Assembly (NCBI RefSeq): GCF_900445235.1
Contig: NZ_UFSM01000001.1
Location: forward strand, 3,611,501 to 3,675,500
DNA: 64,000 nt
Source of the DNA: Aminobacter aminovorans
GTDB lineage: Bacteria > Pseudomonadota > Alphaproteobacteria > Rhizobiales > Rhizobiaceae
Direction of reading: 5' to 3'
Shown here: positions 61,821 to 64,000 of the stretch, piece after piece
Position numbering within the stretch: the first letter of the stretch is position 1
Layout: every line of letters starts with the position of its first letter
Notes under the pieces: generated by a model
What the model saw: the letters and a program-made list of their open reading frames with translations, nothing else
Told to the model about the DNA's origin: nothing
Databases searched by the model: none
Made by a program: the position numbers and the translations under genes

Positions 61821-62984
61821 CTACATCTTGCACTCGGCAGCGTAGGCGTCGCCATGGTCTTTGAGGACCTCGCCGACGGTCTTCAGCATCGGCTTGCCGT
61901 CATCGCCCTTCTCGACCTTCAGCGCGTACCAGTTTTGCACCGGATGCTGGTTGGGGCCGAAGGCGAACTTGCCGCGCACGGATTCGAAGTCGGCCTTGCG
62001 CAGGGCTTCGCGGAAGGCGTCGGCGTCGTCGAGCTTGCCGCCGGTGGCCTTCAGCGCCGAGGCGTAGGCAAGGGCAGCGTCATAACCCTGGCTGGCGTAG
62101 TAGGTCACGGGACGGTTGTAGGCCTTGTTCCAGGCTGCCATGAACTTCTTGTTGGCGGCGTTGTCGAAGTCCGCGTTCCAGTGGCTGGTCACGTTGAGGC
62201 CGATGGCGGCATCGCCAACCGCGGCAAGAGTGACGCCATCCATCGACGGCTCGGCCACGACCATCGGGATTTCCTTCATCAGGCCCGACTGCTCGTACTG
62301 GCGCAGGAAGGTGATGCCGAGGCCGCCCGGATGGAACTGGAACACCACGTCCGGCTTGGCGGCGCGGACCTGGGCGAGCTCGGCGGCGAAATCGGTCTGG
62401 TCGAGGCGGGTATAGATTTCGCCTGCGATCTCGCCCTTGAAATAGCGCTTGAAGCCGGCGATGGCATCCTTGCCGGCCTGGTAGTTCGGCGCCAAGACAA
62501 AGGCCTTCTTGTAGCCGAGATTGGTGGCGTTCTGGCCGGCACTCTCATGCAGGCTGTCGTTCTGCCAGGAGACGACGAAGTAGTTCGGGTTGCACTCCTT
62601 GCCGGCCATGTTCGACGGCGCGGCATTGGGGCTGACATAGAAGGCATCGTTGTCGACGATATCGGGCACGGTGGCGCCGGCGACGTTGGAGAAGACGATG
62701 CCGGTAAACAGCTTTATGCCTTCTTCGCCCATGAAGCGTTCGGCGATCTGCTTGCCCTGGCCGGGCTTCAGGCCGTCATCTTCGACCACCAGTTCGACAG
62801 GCACGCCGCCAAGCTTGCCCTCCTCCAGCGCCAGCATGAAGCCGTCGCGGATGTCCTGGCCGAGATAGCCGGCCGGGCCAGACAGCGTGGTGATCATACC
62901 GATCTTGACGGGATCGGCAGCAATTGCCGGAAACGTCGCAAGGCCCGCGATCGATGCGGCAAGAAGTGTTGTCCTCACATTCAT
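61821..62984 (-). CDS. Branched-chain-type ABC transporter substrate-binding protein
   Basis: This 387-residue periplasmic binding protein (Peripla_BP_6 type) has a signal peptide (MNVRTTLLAASIAGLATFPAIA) cleaved before ADPVKIG. The start of the mature fold, IGMITTLSGPAGYLGQDIRDG, is typical. Related proteins bind branched-chain amino acids, amides, urea or aromatic acids. The cargo is not defined by sequence, but the neighbouring dehydrogenase suggests an amino acid or a precursor of one. It lies 27 bp after the hydrolase gene. Confidence 0.94.
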   Translation of the reverse strand: MNVRTTLLAASIAGLATFPAIAADPVKIGMITTLSGPAGYLGQDIRDGFMLALEEGKLGGVPVELVVEDDGLKPGQGKQIAERFMGEEGIKLFTGIVFSNVAGATVPDIVDNDAFYVSPNAAPSNMAGKECNPNYFVVSWQNDSLHESAGQNATNLGYKKAFVLAPNYQAGKDAIAGFKRYFKGEIAGEIYTRLDQTDFAAELAQVRAAKPDVVFQFHPGGLGITFLRQYEQSGLMKEIPMVVAEPSMDGVTLAAVGDAAIGLNVTSHWNADFDNAANKKFMAAWNKAYNRPVTYYASQGYDAALAYASALKATGGKLDDADAFREALRKADFESVRGKFAFGPNQHPVQNWYALKVEKGDDGKPMLKTVGEVLKDHGDAYAAECKM

Positions 62985-63011
62985 CCTCAGTTCTCCTCTG
63001 ATCGGCGCATT

Positions 63012-63986
63012 TCAGCGCGCATTGTTGATTGCCAGGTCGGTCGCAAGCCGGTCGGTTGCCTCGATGTCGAGAGGCACGAACCGGAACGAAGCCGCCTCTG
63101 CCTTGAGCCGGCCGAAGACAGGAGCGGGAAAATGGTAGGGCGCGAGCACGGTGCCACTGGCTGCCGCAGCACCCAGCAGCCCGATCCGCGTCGCGCGCGC
63201 CAGGACCGGGTCCTCGCAGAAGTTGCAGACGATGCCGTCGTCACCGAGCTGCAGCGGATGATGCACGGCGTCGGCCAGGAATAGTACCTCGCCCTCTTCA
63301 CTGTCGAGCGCGACCACCACCATGCCGGGCGAATGTCCCGGCGCCGGCTTCAGCCGCAAACCTGCCGCCACCTCGGCGTCCGAAGCCACCGCCTCGAAGC
63401 CGACCGATCGGATGATGGGCAACACGCTATCCGCAAAGGCGCCATGCAGCGTGTTGCCGTCGACCGAGGCCTCATGGACCTTGGTCCAGTGGGCCAGCTC
63501 GGTTTCGGCGACGACATAGCGCGCATTGGGAAAGGTCGGCCGCCAGGTTTCGCCTTCCCGCCTTGTGTTCCAGCCGACATGGTCGGCGTGCAGATGCGTG
63601 TTGATGACGATGTCGACGCGCTCGGGCGAGATCCCGATCGCGGCGAGCGTGTCGAGGAACATCGTCTCGCGGCGATGCCAGGCCGGCCGGTGCGGCCGCT
63701 CCTTGCCATCGCCGATGCCGCCGTCGATCAGCGCGACATAGTCAGGTGTCTCGATGACGTAGCAGTTGAAGCTGAGCGCCACCGTCTCACCCGCGGGATC
63801 GACGGTGCCTTCGGGCGAACGCCTGAAAGCAGCTTCCAGATCTTCGCGCGAAAGCCCCGCGAAGATCGCCTTTGCCGGCCAGGCGACATTGGCCATGTCA
63901 GGGATGCAGGTCACCACAACCGGGCCAGCGTGCAGCTGCTCCAGTTCGATGTCGAGTTCACTTATGCGCCGACGCGTGACCTTCAT
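63012..63986 (-). CDS. Metallo-beta-lactamase-fold hydrolase
   Basis: This 324-residue MBL-fold enzyme has the zinc motif NTHLHADHVGWN with His131, His133, Asp135 and His136. Further ligands lie in PAPGHSPGMV and FLADAVHHPL. The fold serves lactonases, thiolesterases and amidohydrolases; specificity is unknown. It is the first complete gene of the importer operon in the window. Its ATG overlaps a TGA in another minus-strand frame (RRLAA then stop, 63983-64000). This hints that a further coupled gene lies just outside. Confidence 0.9.
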   Translation of the reverse strand: MKVTRRRISELDIELEQLHAGPVVVTCIPDMANVAWPAKAIFAGLSREDLEAAFRRSPEGTVDPAGETVALSFNCYVIETPDYVALIDGGIGDGKERPHRPAWHRRETMFLDTLAAIGISPERVDIVINTHLHADHVGWNTRREGETWRPTFPNARYVVAETELAHWTKVHEASVDGNTLHGAFADSVLPIIRSVGFEAVASDAEVAAGLRLKPAPGHSPGMVVVALDSEEGEVLFLADAVHHPLQLGDDGIVCNFCEDPVLARATRIGLLGAAAASGTVLAPYHFPAPVFGRLKAEAASFRFVPLDIEATDRLATDLAINNAR

Positions 63987-64000
63987 GCCGCAAGCCGCCT

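Noticed and set aside
61626..63284. 552-codon plus-strand frame opposite the Liv-type SBP
   Set aside because: It is antisense to three certain genes of the operon.
63983..64000. Possible end of another minus-strand gene coupled to the MBL gene
   Set aside because: Only five codons before a TGA are inside the window, too little to support a feature.

Overview
The window looks like chromosomal DNA of a Hyphomicrobiales alphaproteobacterium, most like Phyllobacteriaceae (Mesorhizobium, Aminobacter and relatives). The basis is high GC, a SufB-SufC-SufD-SufS-SufT-SufA iron-sulfur operon headed by a second cysteine desulfurase, a DUF1127 gene divergent from a MocR regulator, a eukaryote-like NADP isocitrate dehydrogenase, a GTTC-N7-GTTC type SOS box in front of recA, and many uptake systems. 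The genus call is inference from protein likeness. I see no rRNA, phage, insertion sequence, integrase or CRISPR array.

Layout. 1-6.9 kb: the end of purQ, a small lipoprotein, DUF1127/MocR, purL, bolA, a methyltransferase, a very basic small protein and monothiol glutaredoxin grxD. 7-21.6 kb: housekeeping genes (Bcr/CflA efflux, ttcA, rpsD, murI, a TrmJ-like methyltransferase, icd, alaS, recA) mixed with small regulators and enzymes. 21.9-23.8 kb: a pseudouridine kinase and glycosidase pair. 24.3-32.4 kb: the suf operon on the minus strand. It contains two genes that are not standard suf genes: a 53-residue membrane peptide between sufB and sufC, and a 141-residue unknown between sufT and sufA. 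Its divergent promoter carries a 17-bp near-palindrome that resembles an Irr iron-control site.

32.6-44.1 kb: hydrolase, PaiB, several acetyltransferases (one broken by an in-frame TAA), a phytase-like esterase, tyrS, a 1150-residue AsmA/YhdP-like envelope protein, Bcp peroxiredoxin with a 25-codon membrane micro-ORF behind it, and an M23 peptidase. 44.4-44.8 kb: tRNA-Asp and tRNA-Val, divergent. 45-47.4 kb: a sparse region with a DUF3592 protein, an alpha/beta hydrolase and one doubtful small ORF.

47.4-56.3 kb: a co-oriented cluster of a LysR regulator, a peptide-type ABC importer (binding protein, two permeases, two ATPases), a zinc deacylase of the succinylglutamate desuccinylase/aspartoacylase family, and a C39-like cysteine peptidase. 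From the SBP onward it reads as one transport-and-hydrolyse pathway for a modified peptide or acylated amino compound. 57.6-64 kb: a second import operon on the minus strand, with a metallo-beta-lactamase-fold hydrolase, a complete branched-chain-amino-acid-type ABC importer and an aspartate-dehydrogenase-like enzyme. Both import operons carry a stable hairpin between the binding-protein gene and the first permease gene. These two operons are the best candidates here for undescribed metabolism.
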